From Flavihumibacter stibioxidans (GTDB taxonomy: Bacteria; Bacteroidota; Bacteroidia; Chitinophagales; Chitinophagaceae): 64,000 nucleotides of DNA. Of the stretch, positions 50,276 to 59,017 are shown one piece after another (positions within the stretch are counted from its first letter, which is position 1; every line of letters starts with the position of its first letter). Made by a program: the position numbers and the translations under genes. The stretch lies in contig NZ_MBUA01000023.1 of the NCBI RefSeq assembly GCF_014332695.1, positions 434,001-498,000 on the forward strand, read 5' to 3'. The notes under the pieces were generated by a model, which saw only the letters and a list, made by a program, of their open reading frames with translations, searched no databases and was not told where the DNA came from.

Positions 50276-50851
50276 CTATTGCAATAACATAAAAAATACC
50301 ATCAGGTAAAGCCATAACAGATCCACGAAATGCCAGTAAGTTGCCATCACTTCCACCGGAACCGCATTGTAGTTCCTGAGCCTGGTGCTGAAGGCCCGGA
50401 AAAACATCAGGATCAGGGCGATCAGTCCGCCAATCACGTGCAAACCGTGTAATCCGGCGATGATATACAGGAACTGCCCGCCGCCCGCACCGGAAAACGT
50501 GATTCCCGTTGACCAGATCTGGCTGAATCCCGACCATTGCAATACCAGGAAAATAATGCCCAGGATGGCTGTAATAGTCAGCAAGGTTCTGTATTTCACC
50601 CTTTCGCGCTGACGGAACGCCCTCAGCGCCAGGTGCATGGTTACACTGCTCACCAGTATTACCGCCGTGGAATACCAGAAAACAACAGGCATCTCAAAAG
50701 TTGTCCAGTTTGGCTGGCTGCGCTTCACAATATAAGCGCTGGTCAACCCTGCAAACATCATGATAATGCTCGCAATTGCCACCCAAAGGGTAAACTTGCT
50801 GGGATGTATTTTTTTTCTTTGGTCCATTGATATTGTAGTTTCCATACTCAC
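50276..50851 (-). CDS. Cytochrome c oxidase subunit III (first copy)
   Basis: This 191-residue protein has five predicted helices of the COX3/CyoC family (FTLWVAIASIIMMFAGLTSAYIV, YIIAGLHGLHVIGGLIALILMFF, VMATYWHFVDLLWLYLMVFFMLL). The histidine-rich GLHGLHVIGG and YWHFVDLLW match the family. Its start overlaps the ctaB stop by 4 bp, so translation is coupled to the heme O synthase. Confidence 0.93.
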   Translation of the reverse strand: MSMETTISMDQRKKIHPSKFTLWVAIASIIMMFAGLTSAYIVKRSQPNWTTFEMPVVFWYSTAVILVSSVTMHLALRAFRQRERVKYRTLLTITAILGIIFLVLQWSGFSQIWSTGITFSGAGGGQFLYIIAGLHGLHVIGGLIALILMFFRAFSTRLRNYNAVPVEVMATYWHFVDLLWLYLMVFFMLLQ

Positions 50852-51780
50852 TTTATCTTATCTGCCACAAGGGCAAAAAATATCACCATCAGATAAATAT
50901 AACTGCCGAACATCACTTTCCTTGCCGCACCCTTCTCCATGTCCATGTACAAACGTACACTCAGGTAAATCATTCCCAGGTTCGACAGCAGCACGATCAG
51001 CATGCTAACCCAGCCTGTCAGTCCGATCAGGTAGGGCAGCAATCCTACCGGAACCAGCAGAACCGAATAAATAATCGACTGCACTGCCGAATATTTGGTG
51101 GGTCCCTGGTCAGACGGCAGCATTTTAAACCCAGCCGTTTCGTAATCCTTGTGCGCAAGCCAGGCTATGGCCCAGAAATGCGGGAACTGCCAGAAAAACT
51201 GGATGGCAAATAGTGCCCAACCACCAAGGTCCTGCCAGCCGTGCTCACCCGCAACTATGGTATCATTACCGGCAGCAAACCCGATCAGGCAGGGCAATCC
51301 GCCTGGGAAAGCACCCACCAGCACAGAAATGGCATTTACCTTTTTAAGTGGTGTATAGATGAAGGCGTATAAAAACAGGCTGAAGGCAGCCAGCGCCGCG
51401 GAAAGACCATTGAAAAAATACCAGAGCATAAAAACACCCAGTATTCCGGTCACTACCGCAAAAGCCCATCCTTCCGTTACAGACATCCTGCCCGAAGCAA
51501 TTGGCCGGTTAGCCGTGCGCTTCATCAGGGCATCCGTATCTTTTTCTACTACCTGGTTGATGGTATTGGCGCTGCCCGTTACCAGGAATCCGGCAAGGAA
51601 CAGCAGGGTAATCATCAACCAGTCATAAGCCACCACTTTTGGAGCCAGCAGATAACTGATCACTGCTGAAAACACCACCATTATTGTCAAAGAGAACTTC
51701 ACCAGCAGCATATAATCACGCAACCGCTTACTCATCGAATTCTTGTTCACTGGTTTAACGGAATCACTTTGCTGCATCAA
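50848..51780 (-). CDS. ctaB: Protoheme IX farnesyltransferase (heme O synthase)
   Basis: Converts heme B to heme O for the oxidase by adding a farnesyl group. This 310-residue, nine-helix UbiA-family protein has the prenyl-diphosphate motif NTINQVVEKDTDALMKRTANRPI and the second acidic loop region WLAHKDYETAGFKMLP. It sits within the oxidase operon, between subunit I and subunit III. No heme A synthase (ctaA) is in the window, so heme A formation would need a gene elsewhere. Confidence 0.94.
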   Translation of the reverse strand: MMQQSDSVKPVNKNSMSKRLRDYMLLVKFSLTIMVVFSAVISYLLAPKVVAYDWLMITLLFLAGFLVTGSANTINQVVEKDTDALMKRTANRPIASGRMSVTEGWAFAVVTGILGVFMLWYFFNGLSAALAAFSLFLYAFIYTPLKKVNAISVLVGAFPGGLPCLIGFAAGNDTIVAGEHGWQDLGGWALFAIQFFWQFPHFWAIAWLAHKDYETAGFKMLPSDQGPTKYSAVQSIIYSVLLVPVGLLPYLIGLTGWVSMLIVLLSNLGMIYLSVRLYMDMEKGAARKVMFGSYIYLMVIFFALVADKIK

Positions 51781-51875
51781 TATTTATTAAACAAATCTTA
51801 GCGATCTAAAAAAACGCCCCGATAAAACATCAGGGCATTTTATGTTGATTCTGTTATCTTATCATTCTGACCCTA

Positions 51876-53708
51876 TCAGTGTTTGCCTTCGGGTGTTTCA
51901 TTTGCACCAACAGGCTCGGTCTGGGGAATGAACTCGCGTCCATCCTTGCCATAATCGTAGGCCCAGCGATGAACCTCAGGGATCTCACCTTCCCAGTTAC
52001 CGTGACCGGGATTGATCGGTGTTGTCCATTCCAGGCTGGTTGCACCCCATGGGTTCTGGGTCCTTACCCTTCTGCCCTTGAACATGGAATAGAAGAAGTT
52101 GAACACAAAAAGCAACTGAACCGCAAAAACAATGATCGTTACAATAGAGATGAAACGGTTCAGTCCGTCAAACTGGTTGAAGGAAGCCCAGCCACTGAAA
52201 TCCAGGTAACGGCGAGGCACGCCTGCAAGACCCTGGTAGTGCATCGGCCAGAAAATCAGGTAAGCACCCACCAGTGTGATCCAGAAGTGGATATAAGCCA
52301 GCGTATTGTTCATGAAACGCCCGAACATCTTGGGGAACCAGTGGTACAGACCTGCAAACATTCCGAAGAAGGCAGATACACCCATTACGATGTGGAAGTG
52401 TGCAATTACGAAATAGGTATCATGCAGGTGGATATCCAGTGTTGAGTTACCCAGGAAGATACCGGTCAGACCACCGGAAATGAACAGGCTCACAAAACCA
52501 ATGGAGAAGAGCATCCCCGGTGTAAACCGCAGGTTACCTTTCCAGAGCGTGGTCAGCCAGTTGAACACCTTGATCGCAGAAGGCACCGCAATAAGCAGGG
52601 TCAGCAATACGAAGAAGGCACCGAGGAACGGATTCAGGCCGGTTACGAACATGTGGTGTGCCCATACGAGGAAGGCCAGCACCGCAATTGCAAACATGGA
52701 ACCCACCATGGCCATATAACCGAAGATTGGTTTGCGGGCATTGGCAGACATCACATCTGATACCAGTCCCATCGTCGGCAGGATAATGATATACACTTCA
52801 GGGTGACCCAGGAACCAGAACAGGTGCTGGTAGAGGATCGCGCTACCTCCTTCATTGGGCAGGGCTTTCTGTGTGGATGCCAGGAAGATATCAGACAGGT
52901 AGAAGCTGGTACCGGCGTGACGGTCGAACAGCAACAGGATGAAACCCGACAACAGTACAGGGAAAGACAGCACACCCAGCACAGCAGTGAACAGCAGGGC
53001 CCAGATTGTCAGGGGCACCCTTGTCATGCTCATACCTTTGGTACGCATGTTCAGGATGGTTGAGATATAGTTCAGACTTCCGAGAAGGGAGTTCACAACG
53101 AAAAGAGCCATCGCAATCAGCCAGAGGTCCATCCCGATCTTGGAACCTTCGGATGCATCACCCAGGGCGCTCAGCGGAGGATAGGAGGTCCAGCCACCAC
53201 TCGCAGGTCCGGTTTGAACAAACAGGGAAGCAATCATGATAATGCTCGCTGCAAAAAAGAACCAGAAGCTGAGCATGTTCATGAAAGGCGATGCCATATC
53301 ACGGGCACCAACCTGCAGGGGAATCAGGAAGTTGGAGAATGTTCCGCTTAGACCGGCAGTCAGTACGAAGAACACCAGTACGGTACCGTGCATGGTAGTA
53401 AGGGCATAATAAAACTCGGGATTAAGCTTACCACCCTCTGCCCACTTACCTAAGATTGTTTCCAGGAAGGGGAAAGTTTCATTGGGGAAACCCAGTTGCA
53501 GACGGAACAACACAGAAAACAAACCACCAATGATGGCCCAGATGATACCAGTTACGAGGAACTGTTTGGCGATCATCTTGTGATCCTGGCTGAAGATATA
53601 CTTCGTAATGAATGTTTCCTTGTGATGGTGCCCGTGGTGCTCATCATGATGAACTTCATGGGTAGTGATCACCTCTGATTGTCCGTGCATATTCACTTCG
53701 TGGCTCAT
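51876..53708 (-). CDS. ctaD: Cytochrome c oxidase subunit I
   Basis: Catalytic subunit of a heme-copper oxygen reductase, 610 residues and 12 core helices. The CuB/heme ligands are visible in TTMHGTVLVFF (heme a), FWFLGHPEVYIIILP (CuB His-Tyr pair), WAHHMF (CuB histidines) and HDTYFVIAHFHIVMG (heme a3 and a). The YIII segment of the HPEVYI motif supports type A. The N-terminus has an unusual His-rich extension (about 1-30, THEVHHDEHHGHHHKE). It follows ctaC by 29 bp. Confidence 0.97.
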   Translation of the reverse strand: MSHEVNMHGQSEVITTHEVHHDEHHGHHHKETFITKYIFSQDHKMIAKQFLVTGIIWAIIGGLFSVLFRLQLGFPNETFPFLETILGKWAEGGKLNPEFYYALTTMHGTVLVFFVLTAGLSGTFSNFLIPLQVGARDMASPFMNMLSFWFFFAASIIMIASLFVQTGPASGGWTSYPPLSALGDASEGSKIGMDLWLIAMALFVVNSLLGSLNYISTILNMRTKGMSMTRVPLTIWALLFTAVLGVLSFPVLLSGFILLLFDRHAGTSFYLSDIFLASTQKALPNEGGSAILYQHLFWFLGHPEVYIIILPTMGLVSDVMSANARKPIFGYMAMVGSMFAIAVLAFLVWAHHMFVTGLNPFLGAFFVLLTLLIAVPSAIKVFNWLTTLWKGNLRFTPGMLFSIGFVSLFISGGLTGIFLGNSTLDIHLHDTYFVIAHFHIVMGVSAFFGMFAGLYHWFPKMFGRFMNNTLAYIHFWITLVGAYLIFWPMHYQGLAGVPRRYLDFSGWASFNQFDGLNRFISIVTIIVFAVQLLFVFNFFYSMFKGRRVRTQNPWGATSLEWTTPINPGHGNWEGEIPEVHRWAYDYGKDGREFIPQTEPVGANETPEGKH

Positions 53709-53737
53709 GTTAATCAGTTTATGAAATCGGTACGATC

Positions 53738-54796
53738 TTAATTAGATAATGATTTTGTTGCTTCAACCGCTGCAGTGGCAGTGCTGTCTGCCGCAGGTAC
53801 CGCAGGGGCAACAGCAGGCTCAGGGTTAGACATCACATAGTTGGGCTTTTGCTTGGCCAGCCACAACAGGTATTCCGCAGGCTCCACCACTTTCACGATT
53901 CCCTTCATGGAATAGTGCCCCTTGCCACACATCTGGTCACACGAAATTTCATATTCGAAATCAGGGTTTCCGGTCTTCTCCTTCATCTGGGCAGTGGTGT
54001 ATTTGGGGGTAAACCACATGGTAGTGGGAGTACCCGGAACCGCATCCATCTTCATACGGAAATGAACCAACCCTACATCATGTACTACGTCACGGCTGTT
54101 GATCACCAGTTTCACCGGCTTACCAACCACCATGTACATGGCTTCATTGGTAACGATGTCATCCTGGGCAGCTTTGTCATCCCAAAGCAGACCAAGCTGA
54201 TTGAGGTTTCCTTCGTCAATATTCTTATAGTATTTCTTACCAAATACTTTATCCTTACCGGGGTAGCGGTAGATCCAGCCGAATTGCTTTCCGGTGATCT
54301 CTATGACATTGGCCTCTTTCGGTGCATCGCCGGTGATCTTGAACCAGTAGTACAGACCAAAACCAACCAGTACGGTGAGGGCAATCGCCGGTACAGCAGT
54401 CCAGAGAGCCTCCAGTTTGTTGTTATGCGGATAATAGAATGCTTTGCGCTTCTCATTGTACTGGTATTTGAAAGAGAACCAGAAAAGCAGGATCTGGGTA
54501 ATGATGAACACTATACCAGTAATAGCAATGGTAATGTACAGCATGTTATCGATCTTCTCACCATGATCTGATGCAGCTTCGCCCAGGATCTTACCCTTGA
54601 ACATTTCATTACACCAGTACACACCGATCAGTCCCAGGATCAGGAAGGCCAGCAGGAGGAAACCATTGATACGGTTGTTCTGCTCAAAGGTCTTCTTTTC
54701 TCCCTTGAGCACCGATACATACTCGCTGGCTTTTGCGATCTGGAAGACCACAATAAAACCCAACAACAGGATCGCAATGATTAATAAAGTTGACAT
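53738..54796 (-). CDS. ctaC: Cytochrome c oxidase subunit II
   Basis: This 352-residue protein has an N-terminal helix (TLLIIAILLLGFIVVFQIA), two further helices (INGFLLLAFLILGLIGVYWC and the pair around LYITIAITGIVFIITQILLFWF), and a periplasmic cupredoxin domain. The CuA site reads SRDVVHDVGLVHFR plus EISCDQMCGKGHYSMKG (C-x3-C-x3-H-x2-M). There is no fused cytochrome c domain, so electrons must come from a separate heme protein such as those of ACIII. It follows actF by 77 bp. Confidence 0.95.
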   Translation of the reverse strand: MSTLLIIAILLLGFIVVFQIAKASEYVSVLKGEKKTFEQNNRINGFLLLAFLILGLIGVYWCNEMFKGKILGEAASDHGEKIDNMLYITIAITGIVFIITQILLFWFSFKYQYNEKRKAFYYPHNNKLEALWTAVPAIALTVLVGFGLYYWFKITGDAPKEANVIEITGKQFGWIYRYPGKDKVFGKKYYKNIDEGNLNQLGLLWDDKAAQDDIVTNEAMYMVVGKPVKLVINSRDVVHDVGLVHFRMKMDAVPGTPTTMWFTPKYTTAQMKEKTGNPDFEYEISCDQMCGKGHYSMKGIVKVVEPAEYLLWLAKQKPNYVMSNPEPAVAPAVPAADSTATAAVEATKSLSN

Positions 54797-54873
54797 GTTA
54801 TATACCGCGTTTATACAAAGTTTTGAATGAATGCTTGTTCTTACAGCTTTTGTTTAAAGATCGCCTCCTCTTA

Positions 54874-56091
54874 TCAGGTATGATGAATGATGCTTTCCTT
54901 GAAGAAGGGGTGATTTTTGGCGATCAATGAGCTCTTTGTCAGGGCATTGCCTGCCGTCCACATGATCAGTCCGATGAATCCGGCCGCCACACCAAAATCA
55001 AAGAGGTTCAGTTCAACATGCTCTTTTGATACACTGGCGATAACCATCTGGTAAAAATCGATCCAGTGACCAAAGATGATCAGAACAGACATGAACACCA
55101 GCAGTGTATAATTCCGCTTTGAACTTCTTCTCATCAGGATCAGCAGCGGAGCCAGGAAGTTGATGATCAGGTTCAGGAAGAAAATTCCCCTGTAAGGTCC
55201 CTGAACACGATGCTTGAAATAAACAGTTTCTTCAGGAATGTTGGCATACCAGATCAGCATGTACTGGCTGAACCAGAGATATGTCCAGAATACAGAGAAT
55301 GCAAACATGAACTTACCCAGGTCATGCAGGTGTTCCTGGTTTACCAGCTCCAGGTAACCCTGGTTCTTCAGGTAAATCACGAACAGGGTAATCAGCGCCA
55401 TACCTGCCACAAAAGAAGAAGCAAAGGTATACCAGCTGTACATGGTACTGTACCAGTGTGCGTCAATGCTCATGAACCAGAGCCAGGGAACCGTTGAAGC
55501 AACTGTCAGACCAAACCAAACCAGGTAAAGTGATCCCCAGATGGTATTCTTGAAAATGTATTTCTTGCCCTCTTCCGCAGTGTAAGGACCGTTTGCATCG
55601 GTCTCTTTGCTGAGGGAACGCATTTTTGCACCGAGGAAGATCCATCCGATGATGGTCAGGGCTGTCCAGACGATAAAGAAAGTTGGATTCAGAAAGCCGG
55701 CCTTTCCAAGCAGGATCTTATCATCACCCGGAGTAAGCCAATGGTAGATATGGTGCTTATGACCAAGAACCAGGGCCAGCAGGATCACGGCAGAGATGAT
55801 GCCGATAGGAATCACTGCCACTGAAATGGCTTCCGCAACCCTGCGAAAAGACATCTGCCAGCCGCCCATTGCCATGGTTGTTGCACAAATAAAAAACATG
55901 GAAGCATTTACAACCAGAAGGAAGTAAACACTGTTATACAATAATACACCCCAGAAACGTGCGTTCTGGTGATCATCGCCCGCTCCATACATGAAGTATC
56001 CAACGAGGATGGAAACCAATCCCACCGCCATCAGGATCAACGACCACATCTTGTACTTGGCAGGTATTTCAAATTGCTCTCTGAAAGACAT
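54874..56091 (-). CDS. actF: Alternative complex III subunit F (quinol:cytochrome c/oxidase oxidoreductase)
   Basis: This 405-residue integral membrane protein has about ten helices and is homologous to the ActC/ActF group. It begins MSFREQFEIPAKYKMWSLILM and has VVNASMFFICATTMAMGGWQ, FFIVWTALTIIGWIFLGAK and WIDFYQMVIASVSKEH. The ATG at 56091 is preferred to a TTG six bases upstream. ACIII replaces the bc1 complex, oxidising quinol and passing electrons toward oxidase. It follows actE by 45 bp. Confidence 0.9.
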   Translation of the reverse strand: MSFREQFEIPAKYKMWSLILMAVGLVSILVGYFMYGAGDDHQNARFWGVLLYNSVYFLLVVNASMFFICATTMAMGGWQMSFRRVAEAISVAVIPIGIISAVILLALVLGHKHHIYHWLTPGDDKILLGKAGFLNPTFFIVWTALTIIGWIFLGAKMRSLSKETDANGPYTAEEGKKYIFKNTIWGSLYLVWFGLTVASTVPWLWFMSIDAHWYSTMYSWYTFASSFVAGMALITLFVIYLKNQGYLELVNQEHLHDLGKFMFAFSVFWTYLWFSQYMLIWYANIPEETVYFKHRVQGPYRGIFFLNLIINFLAPLLILMRRSSKRNYTLLVFMSVLIIFGHWIDFYQMVIASVSKEHVELNLFDFGVAAGFIGLIMWTAGNALTKSSLIAKNHPFFKESIIHHT

Positions 56092-56136
56092 TCTCAAAAT
56101 TTTATCGTTTGGTCAAATTGGTTGTCGAACAAATTC

Positions 56137-56778
56137 TTATTTAGCGGTGCTGTCGGCAGCAGGCGCGGCTTCAGCAGCCACCGGGGCGCTTTCACCACTC
56201 GCTTCTCTTTGCTTAGCCTTAATATAATGAACTACCATCCATCTTTGCTTGGGACTCAACTGTGACGCATGGGGGCCCATCAGGTTCCTTCCATAAGTAA
56301 TGGAATAGAACATGGTGCCTTCAGCCATGGCAGCATACAAGGGATCCCCCACAAGGGTCGCCGGTTTGGCAGGGAATGGTCCGTCACCACCTTTGTACAA
56401 GGGTCCGTTTCCGTCCAGTTTGGTGCCATGACAGATACCGCAGTTGATCAGGTACAAACGCTCTGCTTCTTTGGAATCAACCTCATTCAGCAAGGGCAGG
56501 GGGTTCTTCAGGGCAGCAGATGCCATATACCCTCCGGTTGTATCCGCAGGTTGCTTGTAAATAACCTCCTCACCCCTTGCAACCGTTCCGGCAACAGGCC
56601 TGGCATTATAATTAATGCCCTCAGCCTGTAATTCGCGGGGGTCACTGTACGTTTCAACCGCGCGGCTGTAAGCCATATCGGGCATATAAATCTTTCCGGG
56701 TGTACGCTTTACATCGCTGCTGCAGGCTGTTACAGCCAGCGCTCCGATACAAACAGCTATGATAGAAATCTTATTCAT
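56137..56778 (-). CDS. actE: Alternative complex III subunit E, monoheme cytochrome c lipoprotein
   Basis: This 213-residue lipoprotein has a lipobox (GALAVTAC) and one heme c motif, CGICHG, in NCGICHGTKLDGNGPLY. The likely sixth ligand methionine lies in GRNLMGPHASQLS. The C-terminal tail is Ala/Glu/Ser-rich. It is a peripheral electron carrier of the complex, likely handing electrons to the oxidase CuA. It follows actD by 26 bp. Confidence 0.92.
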   Translation of the reverse strand: MNKISIIAVCIGALAVTACSSDVKRTPGKIYMPDMAYSRAVETYSDPRELQAEGINYNARPVAGTVARGEEVIYKQPADTTGGYMASAALKNPLPLLNEVDSKEAERLYLINCGICHGTKLDGNGPLYKGGDGPFPAKPATLVGDPLYAAMAEGTMFYSITYGRNLMGPHASQLSPKQRWMVVHYIKAKQREASGESAPVAAEAAPAADSTAK

Positions 56779-56804
56779 TGCTCGTGGGATACTTTCTTAA
56801 TAAT

Positions 56805-57398
56805 TTATACTAAACTACTTTCGGTCTTGTTTTCAAACAGCTTCTGCTCCTTGTCGTAACGACCAAGCCACCAGCCCTCTTCAGCTACCTGCACGTTGAT
56901 CTCCTTTGCACCTACTGAAGCAAGAAAGGCCTTCGCCTCTTCTTCATTGGTCCTGGAAGTGCATTCCAGTACCATTACCATCAGGTCATCCGTGGCACGG
57001 GCATGAAAATGATGCTTCTTAACAAACGGGGCCAGCTGACAGAGATAACAGAAAGTCAGTACCATTCCCACCGCTGAAAACAATACGGTCAATTCAAATG
57101 TAATCGGAATAAAGGCCGGTAAAGGAAAATGCGGTTTACCACCGATATTCAGGGGCCAGTCCTTCGTGAACACCCAACCCATAAAACTCAGGGCGGTAGC
57201 AGTTCCCGTGATACCATAAATGAAGCCCGCAGTATGCAGACTGGTATCCCTCAGACCCATTACCTGGTCCAAACCATGAATCGGAAACGGAGTGTACACG
57301 TCGTGGATCTTATAACCTGCCTTGCGAACTTTTTTCACCGCAGGAAATAATACCTGTTCGTCCTCAAAACTTCCGACTACAAATTTTTTTATCGCCAT
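56805..57398 (-). CDS. actD: Alternative complex III subunit D (DUF3341)
   Basis: This 197-residue protein of the DUF3341 family begins KKFVVGSFEDEQVLFPAVKKVRKAGYKIHDVYTPFPIHGLD. Two transmembrane helices follow (AGFIYGITGTATALSFMGWVF, FIPITFELTVLFSAVGMVLTFCYLC), then a C-terminal soluble domain. It is a structural subunit of ACIII without cofactors. It follows actC by 60 bp. Confidence 0.92.
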   Translation of the reverse strand: MAIKKFVVGSFEDEQVLFPAVKKVRKAGYKIHDVYTPFPIHGLDQVMGLRDTSLHTAGFIYGITGTATALSFMGWVFTKDWPLNIGGKPHFPLPAFIPITFELTVLFSAVGMVLTFCYLCQLAPFVKKHHFHARATDDLMVMVLECTSRTNEEEAKAFLASVGAKEINVQVAEEGWWLGRYDKEQKLFENKTESSLV

Positions 57399-57458
57399 TT
57401 TGTAAAAATTCGTTGTTAATGTTTCTTCTTAGTTCTAAATGCTGCCTTCTCACTGATC

Positions 57459-58901
57459 TTAGTGGTGTGCGTGCTCGTGGGCAAACTTTTCCACCGATGC
57501 TGATTCTTCTTCCACCATTTTTTCCTTGAAGCTTTCTCCGTTTTTCTTCAGGATATGCTTGATTTCGGCTATGGCAATTACAGGGAAATATTTAGCGAAC
57601 AGGAAGAAACAGGTGAAGAACAATCCGAATGTTCCAAGATAGAATCCTACTTCCCAGATGGTAGGCGCATAATAGGTACTCCAGCTACTGGGGATATAAT
57701 CACGGTAAATAGACGTTACGATGATCACAAAACGTTCGAACCACATACCCACGTTCACAATAATACTCATGAAGAAAGTGAACAGCAGGTTTCTTCTCAG
57801 CTTTTTGAACCAGAAGAACTGCGGAGCGATTACGTTACAGCTCATCATCAGCCAGTAGCTCCAGGCATACGGTGTGCTGAGGTCATAACGGTTTTTAAAG
57901 GCCGCCATTTCATATGGGTTCTGGCCATACCAGGAAATGAACAATTCGGTGATATAGGCAATACCCACAATGGAACCGGTCAGTACAATTACCTTGTTCA
58001 TCACCTCGATATGTTCCATAGTAATATATTCTTCCAGGCTCAGCACCTTACGGGTAATGATCAGTAGGGTTTGTACCATGGCAAATCCTGAGAAGATCGC
58101 ACCTGCCACGAAGTATGGCGGGAAGATCGTTGTATGCCAGCCGGGTATTACAGATGTGGCGAAGTCAAATGATACAATGGTGTGTACAGAAAGTACCAGT
58201 GGTGTACTCAGACCTGCCAGCACCAGCGACAGTGCTTCGTGACGCTGCCAGTGCTTGGTGGAACCCGTCCAGCCGAAAGCCAGCACGCCATACATATGCT
58301 TGCGCCATTTTTCCCTGGCACGGTCACGTACGGTTGCCAGGTCAGGCAACAGGCCGGAGTACCAGAACAGCAGCGATACAGTAAAATAAGTAGAGATCGC
58401 AAATACGTCCCACAACAGCGGAGAGTTGAAGTTAACCCACAATGGTCCGCGGCTGTTGGGATAAGGAAGTACAAAGAAGGCCATCCATACACGACCCATG
58501 TGGAAGATCGGGAACTGGCCCGCACACATTACCGCGAAGATGGTCATGGCTTCTGCGGCACGGTTTACACCGGTACGCCAGCCCTGGCGGAACAACAGTA
58601 GGATAGCGGAGATCAGGGTACCCGCGTGACCGATACCTACCCACCAAACGAAGTTGGTGATATCCCAGCCCCAGCCGATGGTCTTGTTCAGGTTCCACTC
58701 CCCGATACCGTAAGCTACCTCACGATACACGGAATACACACCAAACAATAACAGCAGGACCGAAATGGTAAAGCCAATCTTCCAGAGCCTGGAAGGTTTC
58801 ATCTCAATGGGACGAACAATATCCTCCGTCACATCATGATAGGTCTTTTCACCTGTTACCAGGGCTCCCCTTACTTGCGATTCGTATCTTAATGATGCCA
58901 T
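57459..58901 (-). CDS. actC: Alternative complex III subunit C (NrfD/PsrC-like quinol-binding)
   Basis: This 480-residue membrane protein has about ten helices of the NrfD/PsrC type and carries the putative quinol site near the periplasmic face. Landmarks include WVGIGHAGTLISAILLLFRQGWR and FFVLPYPNSRGPLWVNFNSPLLWD. The C-terminal tail is His/Glu-rich (EKFAHEHAHH). It follows actB by about 110 bp. Confidence 0.93.
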   Translation of the reverse strand: MASLRYESQVRGALVTGEKTYHDVTEDIVRPIEMKPSRLWKIGFTISVLLLLFGVYSVYREVAYGIGEWNLNKTIGWGWDITNFVWWVGIGHAGTLISAILLLFRQGWRTGVNRAAEAMTIFAVMCAGQFPIFHMGRVWMAFFVLPYPNSRGPLWVNFNSPLLWDVFAISTYFTVSLLFWYSGLLPDLATVRDRAREKWRKHMYGVLAFGWTGSTKHWQRHEALSLVLAGLSTPLVLSVHTIVSFDFATSVIPGWHTTIFPPYFVAGAIFSGFAMVQTLLIITRKVLSLEEYITMEHIEVMNKVIVLTGSIVGIAYITELFISWYGQNPYEMAAFKNRYDLSTPYAWSYWLMMSCNVIAPQFFWFKKLRRNLLFTFFMSIIVNVGMWFERFVIIVTSIYRDYIPSSWSTYYAPTIWEVGFYLGTFGLFFTCFFLFAKYFPVIAIAEIKHILKKNGESFKEKMVEEESASVEKFAHEHAHH

Positions 58902-58989
58902 ATCGTATAAGCATTTAGTGTCCGGGTACTACCCCTTCCACTTATTGGTTTTTTAAACTTCTTCTTTTCAATTTTTCCCCCACTCGCCC

Positions 58990-59017
58990 TTCACCATTCA
59001 CCATTCACCATTAATGG
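58990..59017. repeat. CACCATT tandem repeat with inverted end at the actB stop
   Basis: CACCATT occurs three times in a row and the last copy is followed directly by AATGGTG, which includes the TAA stop of actB on the minus strand. This gives a short hairpin downstream of the gene. Confidence 0.6.
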
